From the NCBI GenBank assembly GCA_013398295.1, contig VZSF01004752.1, positions 142,384 through 206,383 of the forward strand: a DNA stretch of 64,000 nt, given 5' to 3'. The translations under genes and the position numbers were made by a program. Positions 53,604 through 64,000 of the stretch are shown here, piece by piece. Positions within the stretch are counted from its first letter, which is position 1, and every line of letters starts with the position of its first letter. This DNA comes from Chionis minor. Taxonomy: Eukaryota > Chordata > Aves > Charadriiformes > Chionididae. Under the pieces are notes generated by a model. It ran no database searches, was not told where the DNA came from, and saw only the letters and a list, made by a program, of their open reading frames with translations.

Positions 53604-53832
53604 TCACAGAATCACAGCATGGTAGGGGTTGGAAGGGACCTCTGGAAATCATCTGGTCCAACATCCCTGCCAGAGCAGGTCCACCTACAGCAGGTTGCAC
53701 AGGATGGCATCCAGGCAGGTTTGGAATGTCTCCAGAGTTGGAGACTCCACCACCTCTCTGGGCAGCCTGTGCCAGTGCTCTGCCACCCTCAAAGGGAAGA
53801 AGTTCCTCCTCATATTCAGATGGAACTAGGTC
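53604..53832 (-). mobile_element. CR1 LINE 3' fragment, minus orientation
   Basis: It starts with TCACAGAATCACAGCATGG and TTGGAAGGGACCTCTGG and closely follows the copy at 771-1000, showing the same subfamily. Only about 230 bp of the 3' end remain. Confidence 0.94.
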
Positions 53833-54793
53833 CAGACATAACCACTTTGGCCAAAGAGCAGAATAAAAGTTAGCTCAAGTCTTACAGCTATCAGGAGTCA
53901 GAAGACATACAAGAGTTCATGCAAATGAAATTTATCATGTCAGGGAAGCAATCAGTTCATTTTCAATACCAGTAAAGTTCTGTATAAATACATCCAACCT
54001 GAAACAAAGTGAGAAAATTAATTGCTTTCGTACTAAATGAGTCAAATTACTTAAGAAAAATACAGATATCTTCAGCAATAATTGTAAGTGACAGTGTTTG
54101 AGCACTTACTCATTTTGAATGGCACTCAACTCAGATGTCTGACAGGAGTTAAGTGCTGCTAAATATGGCTAAGGTTTGGGTTAAACTCCTTGCTGTTCGC
54201 TCAGTGACAGGTGCATAACTTGAAGTGTCTGGAAACCTGAGCTCCCCGTTATTTAGACACTCGGCTTCCTAGATGGGTCATTTTTTGTGTATGGTCTTAA
54301 AGTCAGGCCAATAATGAGCAATATCACCAACACAGGGTTAGTGGGTCATGATACTGACATGGATTAATGTAGTCCGGTGGTTTCCCCTCTCTGGCTGGTG
54401 GGTTTAGAGTGAGTGGTGTTTGAGGAAACTTGGTTGGGTAGTAAAAATTGTCTACGATCAGTTCTCCCTGTAGCCAGCTCTTGGTGAGACAAACATTTAT
54501 TTTAACATACTGTCTTCACATATATGAATGGACATTTAGGATTTGGGTATTTATCAGAAATCTGAGATGTATGGTATACATGTTAGTCTATATGCTTTAC
54601 TCTAGTAATCACTGTAAGGTATCCACTACCACAGACTGTGGTAATCCTCCCATAAGTACAAAATTATAATTTACATATAACTATACTCAAAGAAAATTAA
54701 AGCTATGAATTAAATCATTCAGATTTAGGAGGCATGGATGAATGAGTGTCAGCATTATAATCCAGCTATTAAAATCAGATGTGTTCAGCTGGT
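53833..54793. other. Intergenic, no gene recognised
   Basis: AT-rich sequence without recognisable features. Confidence 0.4.
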
Positions 54794-54856
54794 GACGCTA
54801 AGTATGTGTCATCCACTCCAGTGTTTGACTGGGAGACCTCCTGGAAATTTCTGGTA
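54794..54856 (+). repeat. 5S rRNA-like fragment, possibly from a 5S-derived SINE (AmnSINE1-like)
   Basis: The block reads GCTAAG, then AGTGTTTGACTGGGAGACC and TCCTGG. This lines up with the second half of vertebrate 5S rRNA, including box C of the internal promoter; by eye about 23 of 29 bases match around 54,821-54,849. The 5' half of 5S is not clearly visible. It could be an old 5S pseudogene or the head of an ancient amniote SINE3 copy. Confidence 0.5.
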
Positions 54857-57800
54857 GGACACAAGCTAAGAAGCCAGGAACAAAGCCTTGATGAAAGCTC
54901 AACCACAGATACTGATTGAGTTATCCCGCCGGTTGCCTAAGCAGAACAACATACTGCTTCCCTGTCCAACTGGGGAAATACCAAATAAAATTAAGCCCAG
55001 TGGAAGTTCCAGATTGAAGATCTTTTCAAATGCCTTGGAGTGTACTAATTATAATGAACTTTCAGCCCACTATAGTGCAATATAGCACATATCCACAGTA
55101 CTGTTTCCATACAACACAACCTGGTAGATGCAAATTGTTTCATTTCAGGGGAATTTCCACTTCTCGGCTGAACATAGCAGACATAAAATCACGTTTAGCC
55201 AAGAAATTAGTCAAGAAACTATCCAAAAGAATGCAAACGTTCAGATTCCTGGTCTAGTTCCCTAACTTTCCCACTAGCACCCACCCTCCATTTTGACGCT
55301 CTTGGATAGCTTCTTGTCTTTGAACTCCTACCCTATGGGACATGCTTTTACTCATCCCCTTGGAATATTTACTTGCTGGCCTACTCAGCTTTAAGACCAT
55401 GGCTTTGTAACAGTGAAGTATAGCAATCCAACTACAAACAAAAGCACAAAAATAATTATTCTGTACTTATTTGACGTTCTGACAACCAAATAAATGCCTA
55501 TACGGATGTCAATTTTACAAAAGTGTGATGTGTGCTGATAAAGCAAAGTTTGGGCCCACAGCCTTGAGTGCTGAGGGGAGCCTTGCCCATGTGAAAACAA
55601 AAATGAGATTCTCCCTGTTTGGACCACCTATCTGTGCTGGAAATGTAAATGAATATTAACTAAAACCACATTAAACACAGCCTTGTATTCAGCATAAATA
55701 GGCACTGCCATATTTAATAGAAGATGAGTGACGGGAGATGTCTGCAGGCTTTATGGCAGGTTTGCCTAATAAATACCTTCCCATTCCTGCAGCTTCTCTC
55801 ATCTTTCCAAACAGGTCGTGGGGTGGGTATAGAAAACCCTCAGAGCAGCGTAAGGTGTTACACCAAGCACTGCCGAGCTGCAGAGGGTGAGAGGCGCGCG
55901 GGAGCAGAAGCAGCCAGTTGGGATGCACTCGGGAACTGCACGATGGCGACGTTTTGCCGACTCTGTCCTCGCTGTCTGCGACAACCCGCTGATTTCATTG
56001 TAGAGATCGTTTACAAAAAGGAAGCCAGCCCTCCACCCCTATGCCTGGTGAAGCCAAATTTTCTTCTTATTCTTCATTTATTGATCACAGCATGTTTTGT
56101 CCTAAAATTATGGGTGCCATAATATTGCTCTTGCTAAATATATGCCAAGCCTCTTGACTCACCATAAAAAAATCCCCTTGCTTCTCATTGGCCCCCCACC
56201 AAAGCTTCATTTTTAACTCATTTGTGAATCACTGTGGGCACCGAAACTCTCAACCTATTTTTCTCTCTGCACACAGGAAGCCAGGGCCTTAAAGCAGGAA
56301 TTTCATTTATGAAGTAAAAGTATGGCTCATTAACGTGGCTTGGTGCTGATATATCCATTGGCAGAGCTGCGCCTTTGCTAACACCTATGAAATGAAATAT
56401 ACGGTAGCAAAGAAAGTTCTGATTTAAGAAAGGTGGATATATTCATAATATGACACACTTGACTATTTGAAATTTTAGTTTTAAGCACTTTCCCCCGTTC
56501 TTCCCTCATACTGCACAGTTGCTGATAAAATACTATTTTCAGTTTGGTATTAAGTTGTACTGATTTTTTAAATGGAACTTGTATGACTTAATTTTTATCT
56601 CATCTTTAAGTATAACCCTCACTTGAAGCAAATGAGTAACTCCGCAGGCTTCATGCGACCAACATGTAGGCAAAATTTGCTGAAGGAAAGCACAGAGTAC
56701 ATTTAGGGTACTCACTGAGAAAGGGTGAAATATAGCAGCAGATCCTTTATTGTGCATGAGAAGGAGGAAGGAAAGATTCAGGTAGCACCCAATATTTGAC
56801 ATCGAGGAGAGATAGGTTTTATCCACCCACACCTCTTTCCCTACACTATTGCAAAAAATTCCCACTCCTAAACTCAGACATATCTAAATACTTTGAAGGG
56901 GGCTATTATTTGACAGGCTGTGTGGGACAGAATTGGGAATTCAGGCAGATAATGAGTAGCCTGAGAAAGGAAGCAGCAGACTCTGCCTTTCTTACCACGC
57001 AGGGAAAGCTAGAGAACCGCATCCCATAACAGTGAATAATCACTAGCAATTTGGTAACCAATTAATAGTATTCCACTTGAAAATGTAGCAGATACTTAGG
57101 ATTTAAAAGTATTAGTATCTAATACGCTAGCATTCAAAAAAATAGTAACAAACATTGAATCTAGAATGGCTCTTTAAGGTCCCACATTTCTACAGCACGG
57201 GAGTGATTTGGGTGCAAAATCTGCAAGAAGCATGGCAACAGAAATACTCTTGCTGAACAATTTTAAACAATAACCAAAAAATTGGTTAAAGTGTCAAAAG
57301 ACAGAAAGAAGATAGTTAACATGAAAATGTGAAATCCTTTGGAGTATCTTTGCCTTCTATCATTTCACTGTCTGCCTCTAATGGGTCCATCTTACGCTAG
57401 CGGGGCTCTGCTTTCACGTTTCTGCGACCACGTTGGCTTAAATGAAATTACACCTAACAGGAACCTGCTCCTTGCTGCCATCAAAAATAAAATGCCATCC
57501 TCCTTCTCGGAGAAAATTTAACGAACACTTTCACTCCAGGATCGCATGGACTCGGGCAGAAAGCAGGATCACTGTGGAAAAGCGGTACGGGCTTCCTGGA
57601 ACCCTGCATCCCCTTGTTACTGAAAGCCTGGGAGGATTTTCTGTGAGAAACTGTCATCACAAAACTCCCTGCAGTCCGCCTTAGCTCCCCGCAAAGGGTA
57701 AAAATTCCACAGTCAGAGGGAATAATATCTTTGAATACTATCCTGCCTTGAAACTTCCATTTCCAGCCCAGACGAGTGAGAAGGTGACAGCTGAGTGCCT

Positions 57801-58250
57801 GCTACAGCAACGTCTGACCTCTCCTGACGGCTCCCCGCTCGGATTATTGCACCCAAAGGGCTGTGATGAGCCACAGGCGGCCGCCTCTCCCAGGGGGAAG
57901 GAACAAAGGGTGAACTAATGGTGCTGGGGTCACTCAGCTGCTCCTGCGTCTCTTTACGTCCTCAGGACACACAGTTGTGGAGCCGATGAAGCCACGTGAA
58001 GTCTGGCTCTCCTCTGCTTCTCTGCCAGAAAGCAGGTACGTCTCCTCTCTGACTGCTCTGAGATGCTCCCACCGGGAACAGTCCTGCCGTCACCCTTTTA
58101 GTGCGCAGCACAGCCACTGAGGGACATTATGAGGCGAGGTGGGCTGCTGTGCCAATAATACGCTTCTGCAGCTTTTTATGTCTTATATCCCACACGGAGC
58201 CACGGCCTCCCAAATATCTCTGCTAGTTATGTGAGAAGTTGGACAACTGG
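54857..58250. other. Intergenic, upstream of NMS
   Basis: No exons recognised. The 132-codon plus frame at 55,724-56,122 has a hydrophobic C-terminus but no family resemblance. A CACGTG E-box lies at 57,993-57,998, about 950 bp before the NMS ATG. Confidence 0.45.
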
Positions 58251-58280
58251 ATAGGTATTTGCTTCAGCAGGCCCGAAGTC

Positions 58281-58943
58281 TATAAAAAAGAGGTTGGGAG
58301 GACCCTGCCTTTCTCCATCTCAGATCCGATTAGAAAGCATTGCCCTTAGGACTAGCACAGAGAAAACTGGGAAGCGTTTTCCAAAGTCAAACCCAATGAT
58401 TACATGCGGAAGAACACAGAATCGCCTTTCTGGTACGAGCAGATCTATGCCTTGTCTACAACCATACCTACTATGAAACGAAATAAGAGGTGGGGGGCTT
58501 CTCCTACCTCACAGGGAGGTAAATATAATAAGATGGGCCAGGACTTGTTTCACAGGAAAATTCACATCCTTTCTAATTAGAAGGCAAACTTTATTTCCCA
58601 AGCTGCTACGGGGAAAAAGATACTTCCAGGACATTCAGTAAGCCCCGCTGCAAAACTGAATCTTCTGTTTGAAATAAAAAAGCCCAGCAGCTCCGTCGGT
58701 GGCTTCTGCCCGCTCAGCGTCTGCATTCCTCCTTTCCCTCCCCTCCCTCCCTCCCCCCCTCCTTCTTTTCCCTCACCCCTTGGAGAAAACCTGCTTGGAC
58801 GGAGCCTTCCAAAGGGCGGAGGAGGACGGGGTGCCCAAGGCGGGACCCCCGGGAGCCCAACGCTGGCCCTCCCGCGGGCGGGCGTTTCTCGGTCACGCCG
58901 GGCCGGGCCGGGGGGTGACGNTCCGCCCGCCCGCCGCCCCGCC
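58281..58943 (+). promoter_or_regulatory. NMS: Probable NMS promoter and 5' UTR region
   Basis: Two TATA-like elements precede the ATG: TATAAAAAAG at 58,281 and AAATAAAAAA at about 58,672. A pyrimidine-rich tract (58,731-58,780) and a CpG island beginning near 58,800 follow. The second element would give a 5' UTR of about 240 nt. The actual start site cannot be fixed from sequence. A single N is at 58,921. Confidence 0.45.
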
Positions 58944-59016
58944 ATGCCCCCGCCGCCGCCCGCCCTGCCCTGGCTGCTGGCCGCCTGCTGCCTCTGCGCC
59001 CTCCCGCGGGGCTCAG
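58944..59016 (+). CDS. NMS: NMS coding exon 1 (signal peptide)
   Basis: The ATG lies in GCCATGC, with G at -3. It gives 24 codons plus one base and ends at donor GTACGT. It encodes a proline-rich N-terminus and a leucine/alanine/cysteine core. The proline run follows from the GC-rich island. Confidence 0.9.
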
Positions 59017-62000
59017 GTACGTCCCGCCCCCGGCAGGGAGCCCGGGGGGTGCGGGGTGACACACGCAGCAGCGAACCCCCAAACCTCGGGAAGGGTCGCC
59101 TCCCCTCGAGGGGCGCCGTCGGGGCCGGGCTCCGCGGCGCCCCGCGGCATCTCGGCACAGCCCTGTGTCCCCCCCCTCCCCTCCCGTGTCCCCGCAGGGT
59201 TCCCCCAGCCTTTCTCGCGCTACCGGGACGGCGTGGACCTGCCCAAGAGCCAGGTATGTCCGGCTGTGCCTTCCCCGCCGCCCCCTGGGAAAGCGGGGGG
59301 CGCTGGAGGCGCAGGGCTGAGACGGTGCAGCGCGGGCTGGCCGGGGGAGGTGGGAAACGAGACGGGAAAACCAGGTGGGAAAAGGAAAATAGGCTATGAA
59401 ACCCCCGGGGCGGGTGGAAAGGAGAGCGGGGAGGCTGAAGCCCTTGGCTGCCCGGGGAGGTGGCTGGGACAGATGTGGGCAGGGGCGTGATGCACAGCTG
59501 GGAGCAGAATGGGATACCTGGGCCGGCAAACGCCAGGCGGGCTGTCCCAGCTCCCGGAGCTCAAACGCAGGTCCCCAGGTGTGAAAGCCCCACCGTTAAT
59601 GCCTCATCTTTACCTTTTTTTTTAAAGCAACTGGCACTGTGTTTCAGTCAGTGGATGGAACTGTCTAATCAACCCCAGGTAAATTGCCTTTGGTAATCTG
59701 TTTGAGCTGCTGGGACTCTCTTTCAGACGCACTAATTGCCCACCGTGTAGCCCTCGGCATTGGTGGCCGCAGGTGGCAGAGCCTCTGCCAGAGCACCAGC
59801 GGCTCCGGAGAGCAGAGCAAGTTTGCTGATGTCTGGGCTCTCCTCCCTGCAGAGCTAACTCCGTCCGAGACAAAGGAAAAAATGTGCTTTTCTTCCCATC
59901 AGAGAGGGAGCAAGAAGTGCCGGTCAGTGCTGTCGGAATTCCAGGCAGGGTCCTGCCCGGTCCTGGCTCTCCGGTAGTGGGTGGATGGCGCTCAGCGGAG
60001 AGGGGAGCGACGGGGAGGTTTTGCTGTGTCTTTGAAAGACCAGCCTCGCTGCATTTTATACCAAGCCCAAGGGTCATTTTCATTTGCAAAGGGGAGAGAA
60101 AATCATTGTAGGATCAGCAATTACCAGGAATTTTTCAGCATTTTGTAGTGACTTTATTTATTTTTTTTTCTTTTGGGAATCTTTCAGTTTTGTAAGCCAA
60201 GACTGGTGGAAAATAGTTCCTAGAGCCAGTTGTTCAGGCATCTTACATTCTACGTCCTTTGGAGTTTTAGTTATTTCTTGTCTAATTCATGCATCCGCAA
60301 ATCCTTGCCTTATGACAGTGAGTATGGGACAATATATTTCAGTATATGGTTAAAGATTATAGAACTGTTTGACTGAAATGCTTGGAGATGAAATTGAGCA
60401 TAGATTAAATACGCCAAAATCCAAACCTATTGTAGAACACTGAGCAAATGTGTTTTAAATAGAAGAGGCTGATTTAGGTCTTTTTATAGCACAAGATTAT
60501 ATTGTAGTCATTAGTAGTATCGTTTGTATTCTCCTCATACAAAATACTAGTCTTTCACCTCATAGTAGCTTCAGTAAGTCTTGCCCTGCTCTCAGCGGTT
60601 TTAGTGGAACCCTGTTCAATTTACATTGCACTGGGATCAGAATCAAGCCATATCTCTGCCAAACCGTGTACACCACATCCTCTCAGCAAATACATTAAAG
60701 TACTCTCTGGTTTTGCAGATCTCCAGCACTGTTTTGGATCTTTGTTATTCCATATTCAACAGCATGCATACAAATGAGGTAAGGTGTAATTGTTTCTTTT
60801 ACTTCAAAGCATCCCCTCCCTCCTTAAACTTAAAAAGCAACCGCTCCAAAACCAACTTCTTGACATTTCCCCCCAAACAGTAGTGTATAATCTAGTATCA
60901 TCATAGTTTAGGAGATGTAGGAGAGTATATATATATATTTTTTTTTTCTCCTTAGTAGTTTGCATGTAATTCTTAACTCCATGAAATTATATATCAAACT
61001 GCTGTTTTTTCAGCAATTCGGAGCTCAAGAACCAAAACATCCACTTGTGGGTCAGATGTGGTCAGTATTATAACCTGATCCTCACTTTTGAATAATACAG
61101 GGTTAAATATGCTAAAAATATATGCAACTTTGGACCAACAGCATACTGAATGCCTCATGCTGAACATGGAAGCATCTGAGTTGCTTTACTGATTTTAATA
61201 CTCTATTTCAGCTTGGTTTTTTTGTATTTCTGAGTCAGATCCAAAAGATTAAGTTGAGGCGTTATTGAGTATAGCTCTTCCTCATTGGTGCAGTCATATT
61301 AGGACCTAGCTCAATGTCAGTTCTGCTTTATATCCCTTTTTTTATTACCACCAGTTTATTAAGAGCCTTTCCCATAAAATTCACTCAGCCTCTGGGTATG
61401 TTAAAAAGGCCAATTTACTTGTGGACGTTGAGTCGTCTGTTTTTTGAAATCATGAGTAGAGTCTTCAAGACAATAATAGGCAGTATTTTGACGTGTATTT
61501 CAATATCTCTTCTTGCCAGTGTCCTTAGCTCATTATAATTCCAAGCATGCTTTCCTAAAGCAGCTGTAAAACTCTACGATACAGAAGTTGACTGTATAAA
61601 AAAATACTAGCATGTGTCTTAAATGTCTCAAATGTTTTGAGTTCAGTATTGACTCGTACTTCTGCAGCTTAGCTAATGAGGGGATGTCCAGAATCATTAG
61701 GTAACTTTGAATGGAGCCCTATTCCTGGCTACTATTTTAGTTATTAACTTTGCAAAAAATTCACCTGCTCTTGTGTGTCCTCAAGATTAGGAGCTGGGTC
61801 TCATACAACATCCTTTCAAGAGATGTGACTAGTATCAGCTACATATCTGCAATATATTTCAGTATATGGTTATATTTCTCGATCAGCTACAGATTTGATT
61901 TCTCAGTGTGGTCTAATCGAGTGGCAGATCAAATTTAAATCTGAGATATGGTGGGGGGGGAGGGGGGGAAGCTATGCAAAAAGTACAGTGTTTTTATCAA

Positions 62001-63660
62001 GCTGGTCAAATCTCTTATAACATGATGTTGTACTTTCTCAGCCTGTGAGGAATCTTGAGAAGACACTGCAAACACAAGCCTGTATGTAGTAAACCAGTGA
62101 AACAGTTATCAAATTCTACTGATTTCAGCTGGACTTCAGCTTTCTGCATAATCCCATATTTGCGTGGATTTCTAAAAACATTTTAATTCAGTCAGAATTA
62201 CAGATTATGTAGAGAAGGTAGGTAGTGTTTCAAGAGAAGGAGTGATGCCTCAGCACTATGAAAGGCAAAGTCAATGGTAATTTTAGCATTAATGGGACTT
62301 GAACTCCATCTGGGGAATTTAAATCTTTTGGGAGAGCTAACAGGCTCTTTGGTTTCAATGTCTGATCTTAGGTAAATCTTGCAAGTGGCACTTTCAAAGG
62401 AATCAAAAAGGACTAAGTAGCTAAACCCAGCAACACTGCAATCACCTCTGTAAGAATTTGAAACTTCCATCCTAAAGTCGAGCCAACGTGCTGTTTAGAA
62501 GCTCAGTTTTTACCATGTTTCTTCCACATAGTAAAGTTTATTCTTTTATAAGATAACTAGGATATTTGAAACAGCAGGGTAAGTCATGGGCCAGTCTGTC
62601 TTTGATTGGTATGTGATAATCATCGTGGAATAAACTAGTGTTCCCAGTATCTCTTTGTTGTAGTCTCTTCCTTTGCATCCTCTAAAGCACCCAGATCAAG
62701 CACTTTTTTCTTCCGTAGTATTTCATAGCCCTGTAAGTAGCTGTCATTTGCTCTATAAAACGTTGCCTTGAGTCTTGAACCAAGAACAGTTTTTAACAAG
62801 AAGAAATCCTCACCTCATACGCTGAATCCTGATTCCCTCCTTCCTGCTTGTGTATTTTGCCTTTTTAAATTCCTCCTCTCCAGTTTCCCATCCGCGTGCT
62901 TCTCCTGTCTTTTCCTCCCCTGTCTTCACAACCTTGCTCATTAGATGTGCTGGTTTTTCAAGCCCACCCCAGGTCACTAAACCCGCTGACTGATGTAGCT
63001 GTGGCTGCGGCACACAGAGCCGTCCCCAACCGGGATCAGGCAGCCATGCCGCGGGCAGGAGGGCTCCCAAACCAGGTCGACCAGACTGCGGGGTCAGAGC
63101 TTTGTTAAACTCTGAGCTCAGCCCACTCCCATGAAGCCACGGGGAAGTTTCTGTTCCTTGATGTAAGGCTGAGCAGAAAAATGAGCAATTTCCCGAAGAA
63201 TAAAGGGTGCAGGGGAAAGCTTAAAAACCAGCAATGATGCCTGGGTTAAAACCAAGGGCAGCCTGAAAGGTGGAGAGCAGCTGCATTTTGAGGAGGTAAG
63301 AGCTATCAGTGCAACTCAAGCCTGAGGAATGGAGCTGCTGCGCTCACTCCGGGCGGAACTCGGCTTCACCTCCCAGAGCATGGCTGCGCTTTACTGTACA
63401 GCGAGGGAAACACGCTGAATGATGGTAATGTGTGGGGTAGCAAGATCTAAAAATCAATCTCTTTAAAAAGACCCGCTTTCTGCTGTTCTTGTATCTGTCT
63501 GTGGTATGTGTAATGTTCTCTCCCTTCTCGCCTGGAGTGGTGCAACCTTGTCGGTGATGGAGGATTACTGTAACAAACCAAATAAATGACAGCATCTCGA
63601 TTAACTTACACTGTCCACTTGCAGGAATCACAGATTGCTGCTGCAAAGTTTACAAAGAAG
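58944..63660 (+). CDS. NMS: Neuromedin S precursor, N-terminal part (five exons; gene runs off the right edge)
   Basis: Coding exons: 58944-59016, 59198-59253, 59628-59678, 60719-60778 and 63625-63660, all with GT-AG junctions and compatible phases, giving 92 residues so far. Residues about 1-24 form a signal peptide (LPWLLAACCLCAL, then PRGSG). The next residues, GFPQPFSRYRDGVDLPKSQ, match the start of neuromedin S after its signal peptide. QLALCFSQWMELSNQPQ matches the conserved LxxCxSQW segment. Exon 4 (ISSTVLDLCYSIFNSMHTNE) resembles the LC-containing helix of neuromedin U. The amidated peptide with the FLFRPRN core, which activates NMU receptors, is not in the window. CHST10 as divergent neighbour supports NMS rather than NMU. 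Exon 5 is the least certain. Confidence 0.9.
59198..59253 (+). CDS. NMS: NMS coding exon 2
   Basis: 56 nt from acceptor CCCGCAG to donor GTATGT. It completes Gly25 and encodes FPQPFSRYRDGVDLPKSQ. The FPQP start after the signal peptide is characteristic of NMS. The intron before it is only 181 bp. Confidence 0.92.
59628..59678 (+). CDS. NMS: NMS coding exon 3
   Basis: 51 nt, phase 0 at both ends, between TTTTTTTTTAAAG and GTAAAT. It encodes QLALCFSQWMELSNQPQ. The cysteine and the SQW motif are shared with mammalian NMS. Confidence 0.92.
60719..60778 (+). CDS. NMS: NMS coding exon 4 (NMU-like cysteine helix)
   Basis: 60 nt, phase 0 at both ends, between GGTTTTGCAG and GTAAGG. It encodes ISSTVLDLCYSIFNSMHTNE. 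With the end of exon 3 it lines up with the NMU precursor segment containing SQPQ and ELCFMI. Confidence 0.85.
60779..63624 (+). other. NMS: NMS intron 4 (2,846 bp)
   Basis: AT-rich intron with a short TA run (60,931-60,941) and a G-rich run at about 61,951-61,968. No additional NMS exon could be recognised, though small exons of 20-40 nt could be missed by eye. Confidence 0.6.
63625..63660 (+). CDS. NMS: NMS coding exon 5 (probable)
   Basis: 36 nt, phase 0 at both ends, between CACTTGCAG and GTATGT, encoding ESQIAAAKFTKK. The basic end could precede the RFLFHYS peptide exon, but the AAxxFTKK pattern also resembles the segment just before the mature neuromedin S peptide in mammals. Either way it fits NMS; its order relative to other exons is unresolved. 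No FLFHYS-coding exon was found between 60,779 and 63,624. Confidence 0.7.
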
Positions 63661-64000
63661 GTATGTAAATGTGAAGACAAGCGAGTAGCAATGGATGGGG
63701 AACTACAGCCCTTTCCCTCTTTCTTTTGCTGCTTTTTTTTTTTAAAGTCAGCTCACTTTTTAGTGTTTGTTTTTTTTTTCCAGTGGTCAGCAAGTGAGCT
63801 GTGCTGACCCTGTTTCTGCAAAGCAATCCACCATGTGTAAAGCTTTTATACGTTTTTCTACAGCCTGTGAATCTTTAATTATGGTAATGTAGTATATTTA
63901 CACTAGACAGAATGGATAGTTCTTGACAATGCCCTTTGGGTATTAATTTTTAATCAGCATTCCAGATGAATGGGCACTGGGGACTATCAACATCTTGTTG
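63661..64000 (+). other. NMS: Start of NMS intron 5 to window edge
   Basis: T-rich intronic sequence. The short frame after TTTTCCAG at about 63,784 (WSASELC, then stop) does not resemble NMS and is not called as an exon. Confidence 0.6.

Larger units (their letters stand above)
58800..59560. promoter_or_regulatory. NMS: CpG island over NMS exons 1-2
   Basis: GC-rich, CpG-dense DNA spanning the NMS start, the first two coding exons and the short first intron. It makes several long but meaningless frames on both strands (for example 58,714-59,529 minus). Confidence 0.75.

Noticed and set aside
58714..59529. 271-codon minus-strand ORF opposite NMS exons 1-2
   Set aside because: It is a GC-island shadow frame antisense to well-supported NMS exons, with no recognisable protein.
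63784..63807. Possible extra NMS exon after TTTTTTTCCAG
   Set aside because: It reads WSASELC then a stop, unlike any NMS or NMU segment, and would truncate the precursor before its bioactive peptide.

Overview
The window looks like avian nuclear DNA. Most of it is non-coding. The interspersed repeats I can recognise are mainly 5'-truncated CR1 LINEs ending in copies of the ATTCTATG octamer, which is typical of bird genomes. Introns are short and two genes can be read exon by exon. The small ORFs elsewhere show no family resemblance and are best read as chance frames.

Layout. 1-220 is a CpG-rich edge, probably the promoter or 5' end of a gene lying to the left; LONRF2 is the guess from vertebrate gene order. 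220-24,580 is intergenic, with two CR1 copies (771-1355 and an ancient one at 12,236-13,390). 24,582-36,053 on the minus strand holds the complete coding sequence of CHST10 (HNK-1 sulfotransferase) in five coding exons, 358 codons plus stop. Its intron 3 contains a CR1 in which a perfect 316-bp duplication flanks a single N, a probable assembly error. 40,150-41,060 is a CpG island, the likely CHST10 promoter and non-coding exon 1, interrupted by a 210-bp N gap. 41,060-58,250 is intergenic: four CR1 copies, a (CCAT)n microsatellite, a candidate solitary LTR (51,873-52,673) and a short stretch resembling 5S rRNA or a 5S-derived SINE (54,794-54,856). 58,730-59,560 is a CpG island holding the start of a plus-strand neuropeptide gene, identified as NMS (neuromedin S). 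Its first five coding exons are present (58,944-63,660); the exons for the bioactive peptide lie beyond the right edge.

Gene order and function. CHST10 and NMS are divergent neighbours, as in other vertebrates. CHST10 is a Golgi enzyme that adds the terminal 3-O-sulfate of the HNK-1 carbohydrate. NMS encodes a secreted peptide precursor. There is no sign that they share a pathway. The most interesting biology is in the NMS precursor: it carries a cysteine-containing exon that resembles neuromedin U and that I do not recall in human NMS. I found no convincing novel biological system.
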